Shown here: positions 35,901-48,100 of the stretch, in pieces
Numbering within the stretch: the stretch's first letter is position 1
Layout: every line of letters begins with the position of its first letter
NCBI RefSeq assembly: GCF_019320115.1
Contig: NC_089582.1
Span: forward strand, 122,475,259-122,539,258
Direction of reading: 5' to 3'
Source: Miscanthus floridulus
Lineage: Eukaryota > Streptophyta > Magnoliopsida > Poales > Poaceae
DNA length: 64,000 bases
Position numbers and translations under genes: made by a program
The notes under the pieces: model-generated
The model's database searches: none
Seen by the model: only the letters and a program-made list of their open reading frames with translations
What the model was told of the DNA's origin: nothing

Positions 35901-36721
35901 ATCTCCTCATCAGGGAGGGCAGAGGCAGACATCCGAATGCCCTCGATCGGCTCATCCGGTCTCATCTCGAACAGGCGCCACCGCTGAGCCATCAGTGGTA
36001 GCACCCTCCGACAATGGAAGGCCGCCACGACCATAGCCACCATGAGGCCACGACCGCATAGCCTCTCTAGTCCCTCTAGGAGCGGCTGTAGCTTGGGCTG
36101 ATCCTCCTTCGAGACGCCATACCTCCACTTCTCTAGATAGCTCTCCACGATCTGCCTGGTGTAAGGGGGAAGCCCGCCGTCATCGTTGTGGAGGTAGAAC
36201 CAGCTGGTGTACCAGTGGCGATTGGTCAAGGCAAGCTGGGCCGGGATGTAAAGGTGTTACCAATCCTAGCGCACTTGGAGAGTGCAGCCGCAGGCCCTCA
36301 CCTCCCTCCTCACGCCCATCGTGCCTGTTGGCTTGGTGGTATGTCCCGCTCGAAAGAGGTGGAGCCACAACTCCCAATGGGGAGCAATCCCCAGGTACCC
36401 CTCATAGACGGCGATGAAGATGGCCGCCTGCATGATGGAGTTGGGGTTGAAGTTGTGGAGCTCCATGCCATAGTAGTACGGGAGCGCCCGCATGAACTGG
36501 TCCGCCTGTAGGCCGAGGCCACGCTCGTGAAAGGACACGAAGCTCACAACATAGCCATCGTGGGGCCTCGGCTCTGGTTCGCTCGACGGAGCAATCCACT
36601 CTGGCCTATTGGGGTCAGTAACTAGATGGAGGAGGCCGTCATCGATAAGCGACTAGAGAGTCTCCACGGACATGTCAAACTGACCCCAAGAGTCTGCCTC
36701 AACGACAACGGCGCCGGCCAT
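32931..36721 (-). pseudogene. antisense spliced ORF of the Tat element ('putative gypsy type transposon' domain plus coiled coil)
   Basis: It opens at ATG 36721 on the minus strand (MAGAVVVEADSWG). Exon 1 runs in one frame to 35807, with three in-frame stops (36655, 36268 and about 36259). It contains VSFHERGLGLQADQFMRAL, YYYGMELHNFNPNSIMQ and YEGYLGIAPHWELWLHLFR, recognisable as the Transposase_28 / putative gypsy-type transposon domain. A canonical intron follows (donor GTAAGT at 35806, acceptor CTACAG to 35722), and the next exon continues in phase (GIRDVRASPPPIPEDTAWR). Later exons (34938-34186, about 34105-33680, 33605-33464, 33200-32931) are Ala/Glu-rich and coiled-coil-like (ASWVEAQRWKEKAEASW). 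The domain's role is unknown. In Tat elements such an antisense ORF sits between pol and the 3' LTR. Confidence 0.85.
35722..35806 (-). other. 85-bp intron in the Tat antisense ORF
   Basis: Minus-strand CTCTTTG|GTAAGTCATG and CCTACAG|GGGATAAGG. Joining keeps the frame (phase 0) and links two conserved-looking peptide segments. Confidence 0.75.
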
Positions 36722-37180
36722 GGGTGCGACGGAGAATACGACTATGACGGTGAGCCTCTCTCGCTCTCTCTACCTCACCCCTCTCTCTCCTTCTCCTCAG
36801 CGCTCTCTGTTCTAGCAATGGCGCAAGGGCGGCAAAGGCGAATGCAGGCAAGGTAAGGAGGAGAGGGGTGAGGCTCGTTGCGTATTTATGCAGGAAGGAG
36901 GTGAAACGGGTGGGTGACGAAATCGGGAAAGTTTCCCCTAGATCCGGCATAGTTAATCTAGATCCAATTTTACCACCCACGTACCCACCTTTCCCTCATT
37001 AATCGCGTGAACAGTTATGTTCCATCCGCTGACATGGCATCGCGTCCGACCGCTGTAGTGGCAGGCGCCATTCTGCCTCCCCGGGAAAATCGCCTCAAAA
37101 GGCACGCCTGCTATTGTCAAACCAATGAGGGGAGAGAATATCCCCCACCTGATTCCTTTCAGATGAAGAAACTGGGCACC

Positions 37181-38950
37181 GAGCCTGTTATGGTCCAGGG
37201 GTTCAGAAGCTGGGCCCCTGAGGGTTTCGACAGCCGCCCCAGGGCAATAGAGTTAGGGACGACTACAGGCGAGCCCATATGGGGCCAAGACCCAAGCAAG
37301 CAAAACGCTTGGGATGCCCTAAGTTGTGTCTAAGACCGACAGGGAGGTCTCCAAATGGGATCCCACTGTAGGGAGGCACCGAGCCACCGGGGCCCATCAA
37401 ACAGCCCCGGCACCCACTAGAGAAACCCTCTGGTACTCTTGGAGTGCATCTCTGGACCGGTAGCCGACCCCCAGTGAACGGGGTATGGGCCTCCACTCGG
37501 ACTTACCCAATAACAGCTCACCAGGGGTGTCACTACTCGTGCCCACTGAGGGTAGCATGGCACCCTCCACCCCTCCTTCCGAACAAAAAGGATGCATGAG
37601 GGTAGTACAAAAAGCTAGGAGAACCCCTGATGGTTCTCTCGCTCCGTGTAGAGGCTAGGGGGCTCTTCCTGCAACCTTGCCGAGACCTAGCAACCTAGGC
37701 TCGCACTCGAGGGGGCTCGGCAAACAACCCCTCCTTCTGAACGAAAAGGATGCGCGAGGGTCATACAAAAAGCCAGGGGAACTCCTGACTACCCTCTTGC
37801 TCCATGTAGAGGCTAGGGATCTCTTCTTACAAATATGCTGAGACCCCGTGACCCAGGCTCGCACCCGAGGAGGGCTCGGCAAACAAACCCTCATGCGTGA
37901 GGGGCGCACAAAAAAGCCAGGGGAACTCTTGATTGCCCTCTCGCTCCATGTAGAGGCTCGGGGGCTCTTTCTGCAACCTTGCCGAGACCCCGTGACCTAG
38001 GCTCGCACTCGAGGGGACTCGGTAAACAACCCCTCTGTCCAAACAAAAAGGATGCCCGAGGGTCACACAAAAAGCCAGGGGAACTCCTGACCACCCTCTT
38101 GCTCCGTGCGGAGGCTCAGGGGCTCTTCCTGCACCTAAGACGAAGACAAGCAACCCAAGCTCACACTCGAAGACTAAAAAAACACGATAAAGGGCATCGA
38201 GCCTGTTACGGTCTAGGGGTTTGAAGGCTAGGCCCTCGAGAGTTTCGATAGCCGCCCTAGGGCAGCAGAGTCAGAGACGACTAGGGGCGAGCCCACGCAT
38301 GGCCGAGGCCTGAGCAAACGATCGCTCGGGATGCCCTAAGTCATGTCCGAGACTGGCAGGGAGGTCTCCAAATGGGATCCCACCATAGGGAGGCATCGAG
38401 CCACTGAGGCCTAGCGAACGGCCCTAGCACCCACTAGAGAAACCCTCTGGTACTCTTGGAGTGCATCTCTAGACCACTAGATGACCCCTAGCGAACGGGG
38501 CTCGGGCCTCCACTCGGACTTACCCGATAACAGCTCACCAGGGGTGTCACTGCTCACGCCCACCGAGGGTAGCATGGCACCCTCCACCCCTCCTTCCGAA
38601 TAAAAAGGATGTGTGAGAGCCACACAAAAAGCCAGGGGAACCTCTGACGGCCCTCTCGCTCCATGCAGAGGCTAGGGGGCTCTTCTTGCAACCTTGCTGA
38701 AGCTCAGCGACCTGGACTCACACTCATGGGCCTAGCAAACGCAATAAAACCCCTCTCGCAACGCAAGAAAAGCTCCTAGAGGAATAAATTCACTCCTCTA
38801 GGGCCTCAGGGGCTACACCCGGCGGGTGTGCTCACGCGCACCCACCAAGGCCTCGAGTACGAAACACCATCCCACTAGGAGCTGCTACAAGCTGAGCCTC
38901 ATCAAAACCTCAAAGAGAGCGCTCATGCTCTCCCTAAGGCTCGGGGGCTA
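37181..38950 (+). repeat. hierarchical tandem repeats in the Tat 3' region
   Basis: A short unit marked by AGGGGAACTCCTGA and GAGGCT(A/C)GGGGGCTCTTCCTGCA recurs with markers at 37651, 37809, 37953, 38111 and 38668 (steps 158, 144 and 158 bp, then the larger jump). A larger block repeats at an offset of 1018 bp: 37181-37600 (GAGCCTGTTA...) against 38199-38618. The zone lies just upstream of the 3' LTR. Such 3' arrays are known in Tat elements and can seed satellites. Confidence 0.85.
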
Positions 38951-38951
38951 C

Positions 38952-40281
38952 TGTTGGGAACCACGAAAAGGGGTCCCCTAAGCAACAATCAAAAAAATCG
39001 CTTAGACTCAAAGTCAAAGCCAAGGGACAACTATTGGCCAAACCCCAGCCGTGTCCGAAGCCACCTACTCTCTGCCTCACCAGAGGCCTCGCACGAGAGG
39101 CCTCAAATGGCCTACCAGTTTTCTATCTCGCTCGAGGCCTCGCACGAAAGGCCTCGGCCGAGGAACCAATTCTCCATCTCACCCGAGGCCCCACGCGTAC
39201 AGCCTCAGACGAGATGCCGATTCTCCGCCTCGCTCAAGGCCAGCTCGGCAAAACAACCTCATCGCCTCTGCCTCGACCAACTTCTCAGACAAGACGTCAT
39301 GTCCGACCGGCGTGTTTGACTGCTCCCACGATATTAGCTGAACGACGGCTTGACACAGCAACATGGCTGACTGGATGCCAGTCACACTGAAGCCATGCCG
39401 TCCAGGATAGGATAGGACATGGGTTACCAACCACTATGCTCGGTATTGTGCCCACAACTGGCGCCCATCCTGCACTGTGCTACCTAACCCCTGCTCTAGA
39501 AATAATGCGGCGTGCGGAGTCAAGTCCAGGTTACTATAGCCTTGGAATCAGTGTATAGAACCAACTGCTCCCTCCACGCCTCGGCAGTCTACTTTAGGGT
39601 ATCGGCAACCTCGAGATTCATGCCTATCGAGCCCCCTATGACGGCTCGGCCTTGGCACCAATTGGGCCTCGGCTCTTCACGTAGTCAACGCACAACAACC
39701 AGCATGTCGCTCGCCAGGCCCTGCATCCAGCCATCACTGAAGCCCCCACGTCGCACAAAGATCAGATGTGACCGGCGCGTTGCTCTAGCACTTCAAGGGT
39801 AGGACCACTCCATCAACCATACCACCATAGTAATAGGCTATAGGGCTCGGACATGCCGTCTCTGTTCGCACGACGCCGCATAGCTAACACATGTATCACC
39901 CCTGTCCCCCCTTCAACTATAAAACAGAGGGATTTGGGCCATTTTAGGGGTGAAGGCGGACGGGTTCACGAGGTAGACGAACACACACTCGACATTCTAT
40001 AACACACACGCTTCTCCGCCGCCTGAGACCAAGATCTCAAGCAATCCACACCGCTCCACGCAGAGACCTGGGACTAGCTCCCTCTCTCGCCCTACTTGTA
40101 ACCCCCTACTACAAGCATTTCGGTGCAAGGAATACAAGATCGATCTCTCAGACTGGACATAGGGCACTCATTACCCAAACCAGTATAAACCTTATGACTC
40201 TTTGCATCACCATCCGAGATTAGGGGCACGCAGTACATTTTAACTAGTTGGTTGAGGGCCCGCCGGTTCAAAACACCGACA
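38952..40281 (+). repeat. 3' LTR of the Tat element
   Basis: 1330 bp, TGTTGGGAACCACG at the start and CAAAACACCGACA at the end, with the canonical TG..CA that the 5' copy has lost. TATA box at 39918-39924. It is followed by target duplication CCATG (40282-40286), after which element A integrase sequence resumes. Confidence 0.93.
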
Positions 40282-41200
40282 CCATGGTCACCCACTTCAA
40301 CCCAGTTAAGAGGTGTTCTACATTTCTTACCATAGGGCCTCGAATGGTGCCATTCGAATGCTCTCTTGATAGCTATTGTTATAGGAAAACTCAACTAAAG
40401 TCAAGCATTCATCCCATTTTTCAAGATAAGAAATGGCACAAGTTCTTAACATGTCTTCAAGTACTTGATTGAACCTTTCTGTCTGACTGTCAGTTTGCAG
40501 GTGATAAGCTAAACTTCTGAGGAGACAAGTACTAAGACATTTCTAGACTTGCTCCCAGAAGCGAGAGACAAAGACTAACCCTCTATTGGAAACAATGGTA
40601 AGAGAAACTCCATGTAGGGTCACAACCCGATCAAAATACAACTTGGTATACTTCTTGGCTAAATACCTTGTATCCACTAGAAATAAATGAGCGGACTTGG
40701 TAAGGCGATCCACAATGACCCAAATAGAGTCATACCCCTTTGCCATGCGGGGCAAACCCACAACAAAGTCCATAGAAATATCCTCCCATTTCCAAACAGA
40801 GATAGGCAAAGGCTATAGAAATCCAGGCATACGCATATGGTCCGCCTTAACCCTTCCACAAATGTCACATTCTGAGATGTATTTGGTAATATCATGTTTC
40901 ATATTTGGCCACCAATACAAGTGACGCAAATCATGATACATCTTGTTACTTCCTGGATGAATGGATAATTTGGAGTTGTGAGCTTCATCCAAAATTTTTC
41001 TCCTAAGCTCATCACTTGAGGGAACCACCAATCGGTTCTTGAACTTTACCACACCTTGATCATCAATACTGAAATGAGGACCATGCCCTTCAGCAATTAA
41101 CTTCTTGATATGTGGAATTTCCGAAGCATCTTGCCTTTGCTCTATAATAATTTGCTCAAGTTGATCCGAGACTAGAGCAATATGGGCTAACACCTCAGAA
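40282..41200 (-). pseudogene. element A integrase (zinc finger and core)
   Basis: Minus-strand: the HHCC zinc-binding segment (IHPGSNKMYHDLRHLYWW then ECDICGRVK) lies around 40990-40840. The core begins MDFVVGLPRMAKGYDSIWVI (40809 onward) with the first Asp present. The second-Asp segment reads TIVSNRG, where chromoviruses normally have S-D-R-G; the Asp codon is AAT. The same change is in element B. The remainder, including the Glu region, is broken by stops up to 40282 and then by the Tat insertion. Confidence 0.85.
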
Positions 41201-42510
41201 TGGTTGAGAGACAAAGATTCTTCTTCAACTTGATGCGACTTCTGACTTAAGGCATCAGCCACCACATTAGCTTTACCAGGCTGATAATGAACTTCTAAGT
41301 TATAATCTTTGATTAACTCAAGCCACCTCCATTGCCTCATATTAAACTCGGATTGAGTGAAAATATATTTGAGGCTCTTGTGATCTAAAAATGTGTACTT
41401 TATTTCCCAACAGGTAATATCTCCAAATTTTTAGAGCGTGCATAATTGTGGCCAGCTCTAAATCATGGGTGGGATAATTCAACTTGAGCTTTTTCAGATG
41501 ACGTGAAGCATAAGCGATCACATGTCCACCTTGCATAAGCACACATCCCAGTCCAGTCCTATAGGCATCACAATACACATCAAATGGCCTATCGATATCT
41601 GGTTGGGCAAGAATAGGAGCAGAGGTAAGAAACTTCTTCAGGGCTTAGAAAGCTTCTTCATAAGCCGGACTCTAAACAAACTTGACATCCTTCTAGAGCA
41701 ACTTGGTCATCGATTGAACTATTTTGGAGAACTTAGGGATGAAGCGCCGAAAATAACCAGCAAGACCAAGGAACTAGCGAATCTGATGCACTGACTTTAG
41801 AGATTTCCAATTTAACATATCCTACACCTTGCCAAGATCCACAGAGATGCCTTCAGGTGTTATGACATATCCCAAAAACTACACTCGATCCAACCAAAAC
41901 TCACACTTGCTGAATTTGGCATACAACTTTTGTTCCCACAATCAGGTCAGGACTATGCGAAGATGTTGTTCATGCTCCTCATTGTTCTTAGAATATATCA
42001 ATATGTTATCAATGAACACCACTACAAACTTGTCTAACTCCAGCATGAAGACTGAATTCATGAGATACATGAAGAATGTAGGAGCATTGGTGAGACAAAA
42101 AGCAAGATTAGGTACTCATAGAGCCCATACCTAGTAGAGAAAGCTGTCTTTGATATATTTTATGGCCGGATCTTAATTTGGTGATACCCAGAACAAAGAT
42201 CAATCTTTGAAAACACCTTGACACCAGCCAACTGATTGAACAAAGTATCACTACAAGGTAAAGGATACTTATTCTTAATGGTTACCATGTTGAGAGGGTG
42301 ATGATCCACACACATCCAAAGAGTGCCAACCTTCTTATTCACAAAAATAGCTAGACAACCCCATGGTGAAGAACTAGGATGGATGAATCCCTTCTCCAAC
42401 AATTCTTCTAACTGTTTCTTCATCTCAGCCAGTTCCTTTGGAGCCATGTGGTAAGGACACCACAAAATAGGAGTAGTACCAGGTTCTAACTCAATGGCAA
42501 ACTCCACATC
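41200..42510 (-). pseudogene. element A reverse transcriptase and RNase H
   Basis: [59 protein letters not shown] (42507-42160), then further RT to about 41830 with stops. RNase [41 protein letters not shown] (41578-41342) and MRQWRWLELIKDYNLEVHYQ with ANVVADALSQKSH (41340-41250). Conserved residues are visible but the frame is broken many times, more than in element B. Confidence 0.88.
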
Positions 42511-42923
42511 CTAGTCTGGTGGTAACTCAGGTAGATCTTCAGAAAAGATATCCAGAAACTCATAGACCACAGGAATAGAGGCAAGGTCAGGAGAGGTTTT
42601 AGCATGAGCAACAACTAGTAGGGTGGAAACTAAAGACATAAGGAGAGACATTCTATCCTTAGAAGAAGGAAGCTTCAACTCAACAATTCTTTGCCTAAGG
42701 TTCAAGACTACCCCATAGTTTTTCAATCAGTTCATTCCTAGAATTGCATCTATGCCTTGCCTAGGTAGCACCATGTACTAGAGATGATAGGAATGAGTTG
42801 CTAGTACTAATCTCACTGTGTCCATCTGAGTTTTAACGCACAACTATGCACCCGGTGTTCTGATTCTATAGCCAATAGGAATAGCCATAGTAGATATATT
42901 GTACCTTTATGCAAACCCCATAC

Positions 42924-44229
42924 TCATGAATCAAATAATACATATGCTGGGTGGGAATCAATGGTGAACATACCATCTATCATAGGCTCTCCTTGCGGAA
43001 TCTCCTTAGCCTCAGTGAAGTTAACCTGTCCCGAGCGGCTCACGAGCTCCTTCTTTTTGATGATAGTCCTCTTGACAAAACGAGAGTTGGCTGAAGGCTG
43101 AGAAGCCAGGGAGGCTAATTCTGAGGGCACTCTTAGGCATAGTGACCTTCCTTGCCACACTTGAAATAAGCACCTGGCTTGTTCCCCTATCCTTGACAAG
43201 GCAGAACCTGTTGTCCCTAAGGCTGCTGCATCTGTTGAGTAGGTGCATGGTACTAAGTGGGAGGTGCCTGGTGAATCTACTGAGTCTGGTGAGACAACTG
43301 TCCACCCGGAGAGTGATAGGACACCCTCCTCACAACCTATACTTTCTGAGACCGTGGAGGACTAGAAGACCCAGTGATCACCCTCTTGCACTTCCACTCA
43401 GCTTGAGAGTCACGTTGAAGTCCCTCAATAGCAATAGCAGCATTTATCCAAGCACCAAAGGCATGATAGCCCCCTGTATATAACTTCTCTTGCAAGATGC
43501 AAGAGAGACCACAATTGAAACGGTCCATATTCTTCTTGTTAGTATCCACATAAGTCCCAACATACTGTGCAAGATGGTTGAACCTATTCAATACTCCATC
43601 ACAGTCATGTTTCCATGCTTCAGCTCTAGAAACTCGGACAACTTCCTATTCAATAAACTAGCAAGAATATAGTACTGATAGAAAGCAGTGGTAAACTCCC
43701 ACCAAGTCACATGGTGGTCCACAGGCTACATGGCATTGAAAGTGTCCCACCAAGCACGGGTAGATCCTAGAAGCTATTATGCAGCAAAGCGCACCTTCTG
43801 CTCATCTATCACATTGAGCAACTGAAACTTCTACTCTAGAATACGAAGCCAATGCTCCACATCCATAGGCTCAGCAGTCAGCGTGAACGTGGGTGGGTGT
43901 GTCCCTAAAAAGTCCTGATACAAACAGGGCCTCTTGGGACCACGGGCACCACCCCCGTTCCCGCCATTTCCACTGGGGCCTCCATGAGCAAAGCCACCAA
44001 TAGCCTATGACAGCATCTCCAGGGCACGGTCTAACTCGCGATGAGTAGCCAACATCTCGGCAAGGGTCATTGGAAGCGGTGGTGGTGGCGGAGGACCAAG
44101 GAGTGGGGCCTCGCGGCTCTCCCTGTTGGCATTGCCATGATCATCGCCACGACCATTTTTGCCCTGGTCTTCACCAAGACCATGGCCCGTCCCAGCACTG
44201 GTGCTCCCGCGACCAGACCTTAGGATCAT
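42924..44229 (-). pseudogene. element A gag and protease
   Basis: Gag begins MILRSGRGSTSAGTGHG at 44229. Capsid pieces include MNRFNHLAQYVGTYVDTNKK and WINAAIAIEGLQRD (43591-43337). A zinc-knuckle region (near 43190-43140) is scattered over frames. The protease region FTIDSHPAYVLFDS ends at a TGA immediately after the active-site D-S (42924), where Gly is expected. Gag forms particles; protease matures them. Confidence 0.75.
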
Positions 44230-44728
44230 CTGTAAATAGATAGGAACCCACCATTAGGGACTAGGCCTCCATACTAAGAAACAAACGACTAAAGAGATGA
44301 TAAGGCCCAATAAATGGTTACAAGCGAGAACTTTTCCTTAAGAGTTAAAGCATTCCTCTTTATATATTATCCTATCAATTTACTACCCAAAATTATACGT
44401 GTGGGAGAGTTTAGTTTAACCAAGATTCTCTTTTCATGATGCATGGATCAACCTATTCGTTCGCTCAAGCCAGAATATAGCGGCATTCGTATATAGTTTT
44501 TGACATAGCGCACACTCACTTCCCATACGCAAAATGATTCTTACACAATGTAAGTTAGTGTACCTGTAGAAGATTGATTAGATAAAACCAGTGCCACTAT
44601 CCTAGATAGACCATATTACTAGAGCTTATATTTTTTACATAAATTTATCGCATCCTACTTTTCACAAAGCTTTTGTTGGTCAAATTTTAGGTTTTCAAAA
44701 GAGTTTTTAAACTTGTAGACTCATTATT

Positions 44729-44741
44729 AGCTCTGATACCA
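44729..44741 (-). other. tRNA-Met primer-binding site of element A
   Basis: Minus-strand TGGTATCAGAGCT stands two bases inside the 5' LTR boundary at 44744 and is a perfect plant initiator-Met PBS. It fixes element A's orientation. Confidence 0.85.
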
Positions 44742-46210
44742 CCTATGGCAAAACCGCCCAAAATAGCATGCTTTTGGAGGTGCTCGTCTTCTACTAGACA
44801 CTAAGCACCCCGAAAGTTGGCTACATCGGACAGTTCCGTCGAGTATACCCCACGAGAGAACTTGAATCAATCCACATTTTACCTCTAGGATCCAATAATG
44901 AGGATGAGCTTACAATACTTAGTCCATTTCATACAACAAGAGTTCTTGGAAATTATTTATTACAATACCAGGGTTTAGAGTGCGATAATTAAACAGTAGA
45001 ATGAAAATAAACATCTAGCGAAAATGATACAGGAATCCATCTGTGCTCACCAGAAAAATCCTCCACACAAGAGTTACTCCTCAAGCTACACCTGCAATAG
45101 GGGTAAAATAAACCCTGAGTACACAATGTACTCGCAAGACTTACCCGACTAGTGGGAATTGTTTCCCGACTCTCAAGGATATGATAGGTAATGTGGGTTT
45201 GCTATTTTCTTTTTGTTTGCGAAAGACATTACTAGAAGTACGTCCTTAAGATCAAGTTTAATTAGTAGTCATGATTACTTCATTAGCTAACCATTCTAGG
45301 TAAGCACCTATTCTACTTTCAAGCAAGGGTTAAACAATCAGAACCATTTCATCATCTTTCATCTTCCAGTTCTTACTACGGTGCTAGGCCGTAGCAAAGT
45401 CATACCGCCTCACCAAAACGGTGATTCACGAACCAATGTATCCTAGCTAGGTACCCCAAAACACATGCCCCATTTGTACCCAGGCACAAACAAGACCAAC
45501 CCATTCCACTCCTGTCATGGGGTCTAGGTCCCCATCTAAACTTAGACTCCAAGCCCCCACACTTGAGACCTGGTCTCAGTATGGTGCTTAGACCTCCACC
45601 TTTCCTTGCATCCAACTAGTCGGTCCGGAAAGAGCCAGAACCCACAACAAGAGTGTAACGAGCCTTCCCACTTCTATAACCAAGTATGTGCTTAGGATAA
45701 TAAGTCTGTGACCTAACTACCATCCACAGCAACGAACGGTCCTTAATCGACATGAACAGGGAAAACAGTGTAACCAAGCTAAGCCCCGTTGGCCGTGAGA
45801 CACAACCTATTACACCCATCAATACCCATACCATATCCCTATCCTATCTCCATTTTTTCTTTCATCATTTTATTATGAGAGTAATAATAATCCCCTATTG
45901 TGAGTAATGGCAGGTTACTTACGCTACCAAAAACCTAAGCATAGCAGCTACTCGAACCCGCACCAGGACTTACATAGAATTCCTATAACGTAAATGCATG
46001 TGATTTCCATAGAATTCCTGTAACGTAAATGCACAACACACATATATACGGTGAATTATAAAATAGAGGTTATGCACCGGGGCTTGCCTTGGGCAGGCAC
46101 GGTGCTAGCTGAGTCAGTCAGTGGTGGCTCCGGGACCTCCTCCACATACTCCTCGATGATCTCCTCAAACTCATGATCACCGGTGGTCACGATCTCCCCA
46201 AACTCGTTCT

Positions 46211-48100
46211 TGAAAGCTCTAGTTTGGTTTTGGTGAATTGATGAAACCCTAAGTGCTAACCTAGTTTATCAAAGTGATTATGAGATAGGTGGCACATTCC
46301 AAGTGGTGGAGCAAATGAAGATCATGACATGATGATGGTGATGCCATGGTGATGATCAAGTGCTTGGACTTGAAAGAAGAAAGAGAAAAACAAAAGGCTC
46401 AAGGTAAAGGTATAAGTGGTAGGAGCCATTTTGTTTCGGTGATCAAGACACTTAGCAAGTGTGATCACATTTAGGTTTGATAGCCGTACTATTAAGAGGG
46501 GTGAAACTCGTTGCATATGCATTTAGAATATAGTGGAGTGCTAACACCCTTGAAAATGCATTTAGGATATAGTGGAGTGCTAACACCCTTGAAAATATTT
46601 GTGAAAATATGCTAACACACATGCACAAAGGTGATACACATTGTGTTTAGCAATTGGAAGCAAGGGTTCAAAACTTCATCGGTGGAGTGTCCGCCCGTAT
46701 AGAAAAGACAGGGTTTCACAGAGTGGACCGGATGTTGGCCTCAACTGGACCGGTGCGTCCGATTAGTGGAAGCAGTGAAGACGCTGGCATCGGTCTTTGA
46801 CCGGACGCTGGGTCACTTCATGACCGGAGGCGGAGTGGATGCGTCCGGTCCGGCTAACATGGCAGCGCAGAGAAGAGGAGAAGGACCGGACGCTGTTGCT
46901 GCGTCCGATCATGACCGACCGAACACGTTCGATCATAGTTGAGCAGCTCTGAGAGCTCTCTGGACTTGACCGGACGCTGCCCCTCCTAAGTCCAATCATG
47001 ATCGAACTGACACATCTAATCGTGACTGGAACCTTACTAGAAGTGACTGGATGGTGGGGTCCTATGTTTGGTCCTACACTATAGAGCGTCCGGTCATAAC
47101 TTAAGTGCACTGATGACCGTTAAGATCGGGCGATCAACATTTAAAGCAGGGGCCATGTGGTGTGCATCACACAATCAGACGCTAGGGTCCTACGTTCGAT
47201 CAATCTGACCGGCGCATCCGGTCGCCCCAACTTTTTAGGGTATAGAGAGCCAACGGCTCTATTCGTGGGGGCTCTCTATTTAAGCCCCATTGCCAGCTCT
47301 AGCTCACTCTCTTGGCCATTTGCATTGACATAGCAACCTTATGAGCTTAGCCAAAGCCCTCCCACTCATCTCCATCATAGATTCATCATCTTTGTGAGAT
47401 TGTGAGTGAATCCAAGTGCATTGCTTGAGTGTTTGCATCTGGAGGCACTTGATGTTCATGTTTCACAGCAGGATTCTCTTGTTACTCTTGGTGGTTGCCG
47501 CCACCTAGATGGCTTGGAGCAGCGAGGATCATCAAGCGGAGATTGGTGATTGTCTTCGGCTTTGATCATGGTGATTGTGAGGTGTTCTTGACCTTTCCCC
47601 GGCAGAGAACCAAAAGGTACTCTAGTAAATTGCTCGTGGCTTGTGTGGTCCTCATCTTGTGTTGGTTGTGCACCCTATTGAGGGTTTGGTGTGTGATGCC
47701 AATTAGTGTGTGAACCTCCAAGTGAGTGAATCATCACAATGAGGACTAGCTTGTCGGCGAGCAAGTGAACCTCGGTAAAAAATTATTGTGTCATCTTGCT
47801 CTCTCTTTACATTACCACAAACTAGTTGTCAAGCTCTTTAGTGTAGCTAGTTGTGAGAGCTTGTTAGTTTGGTTAGTGTGGCTCTTTAATTAGCCTTTGA
47901 GAGCACACTAACTTAGTGTAGTGACATAGCCATTGTGTGGATAGAGACTATATAGACTAGAATTATGATAGGTGGCTTACGTTTTTAGTAGGCTAGCGCA
48001 ACACTCACTTCACCTCATATTTGTCTAACCAGTTTGCTAAGTGTTGTTGTAGAAATTTTTATAGGCTATTCACCCCCACTCTAGCCATTAGGACCTTTCA
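46211..48100 (+). mobile_element. solo LTR of the copia family, TSD GTTCT
   Basis: TGAAAGCTCTAGTTTGG at 46211 and TTAGGACCTTTCA ending at 48100, flanked by GTTCT at 46206-46210 and 48101-48105. It is 1890 bp and belongs to the same family as the LTR at 3307-5284, in opposite orientation. There is no internal region. The matching empty sites are in the sister LTRs at 21293-21297 and 58567-58571. Confidence 0.95.
47277..47283 (+). promoter_or_regulatory. TATA-like box in solo LTR
   Basis: TATTTAA in CTCTATTTAAGCCCC, conserved with the copy at 4215-4221. The solo LTR could act as a promoter reading rightward. No activity is shown. Confidence 0.5.

Larger units (their letters stand above)
24514..40281 (+). 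mobile_element. complete Tat-lineage Ty3/gypsy retrotransposon inserted in element A
   Basis: Order: 5' LTR 24514-25847, PBS, gag, protease, RT-RNase H, integrase, spacer, antisense ORF (36721-32931), tandem-repeat zone, 3' LTR 38952-40281. The target duplication is CCATG. No chromodomain is seen. An extra antisense ORF between pol and the 3' LTR and 3' tandem repeats are known for Tat-lineage plant elements (Grande and RIRE2 are grass examples). All coding parts carry stops, mostly TAG, so it is non-autonomous now. Confidence 0.92.

Noticed and set aside
37400..38160. Regularly spaced repeats that might suggest a CRISPR array
   Set aside because: Units are ~158 bp with imperfect copies and no spacer/repeat structure, in a plant retrotransposon.
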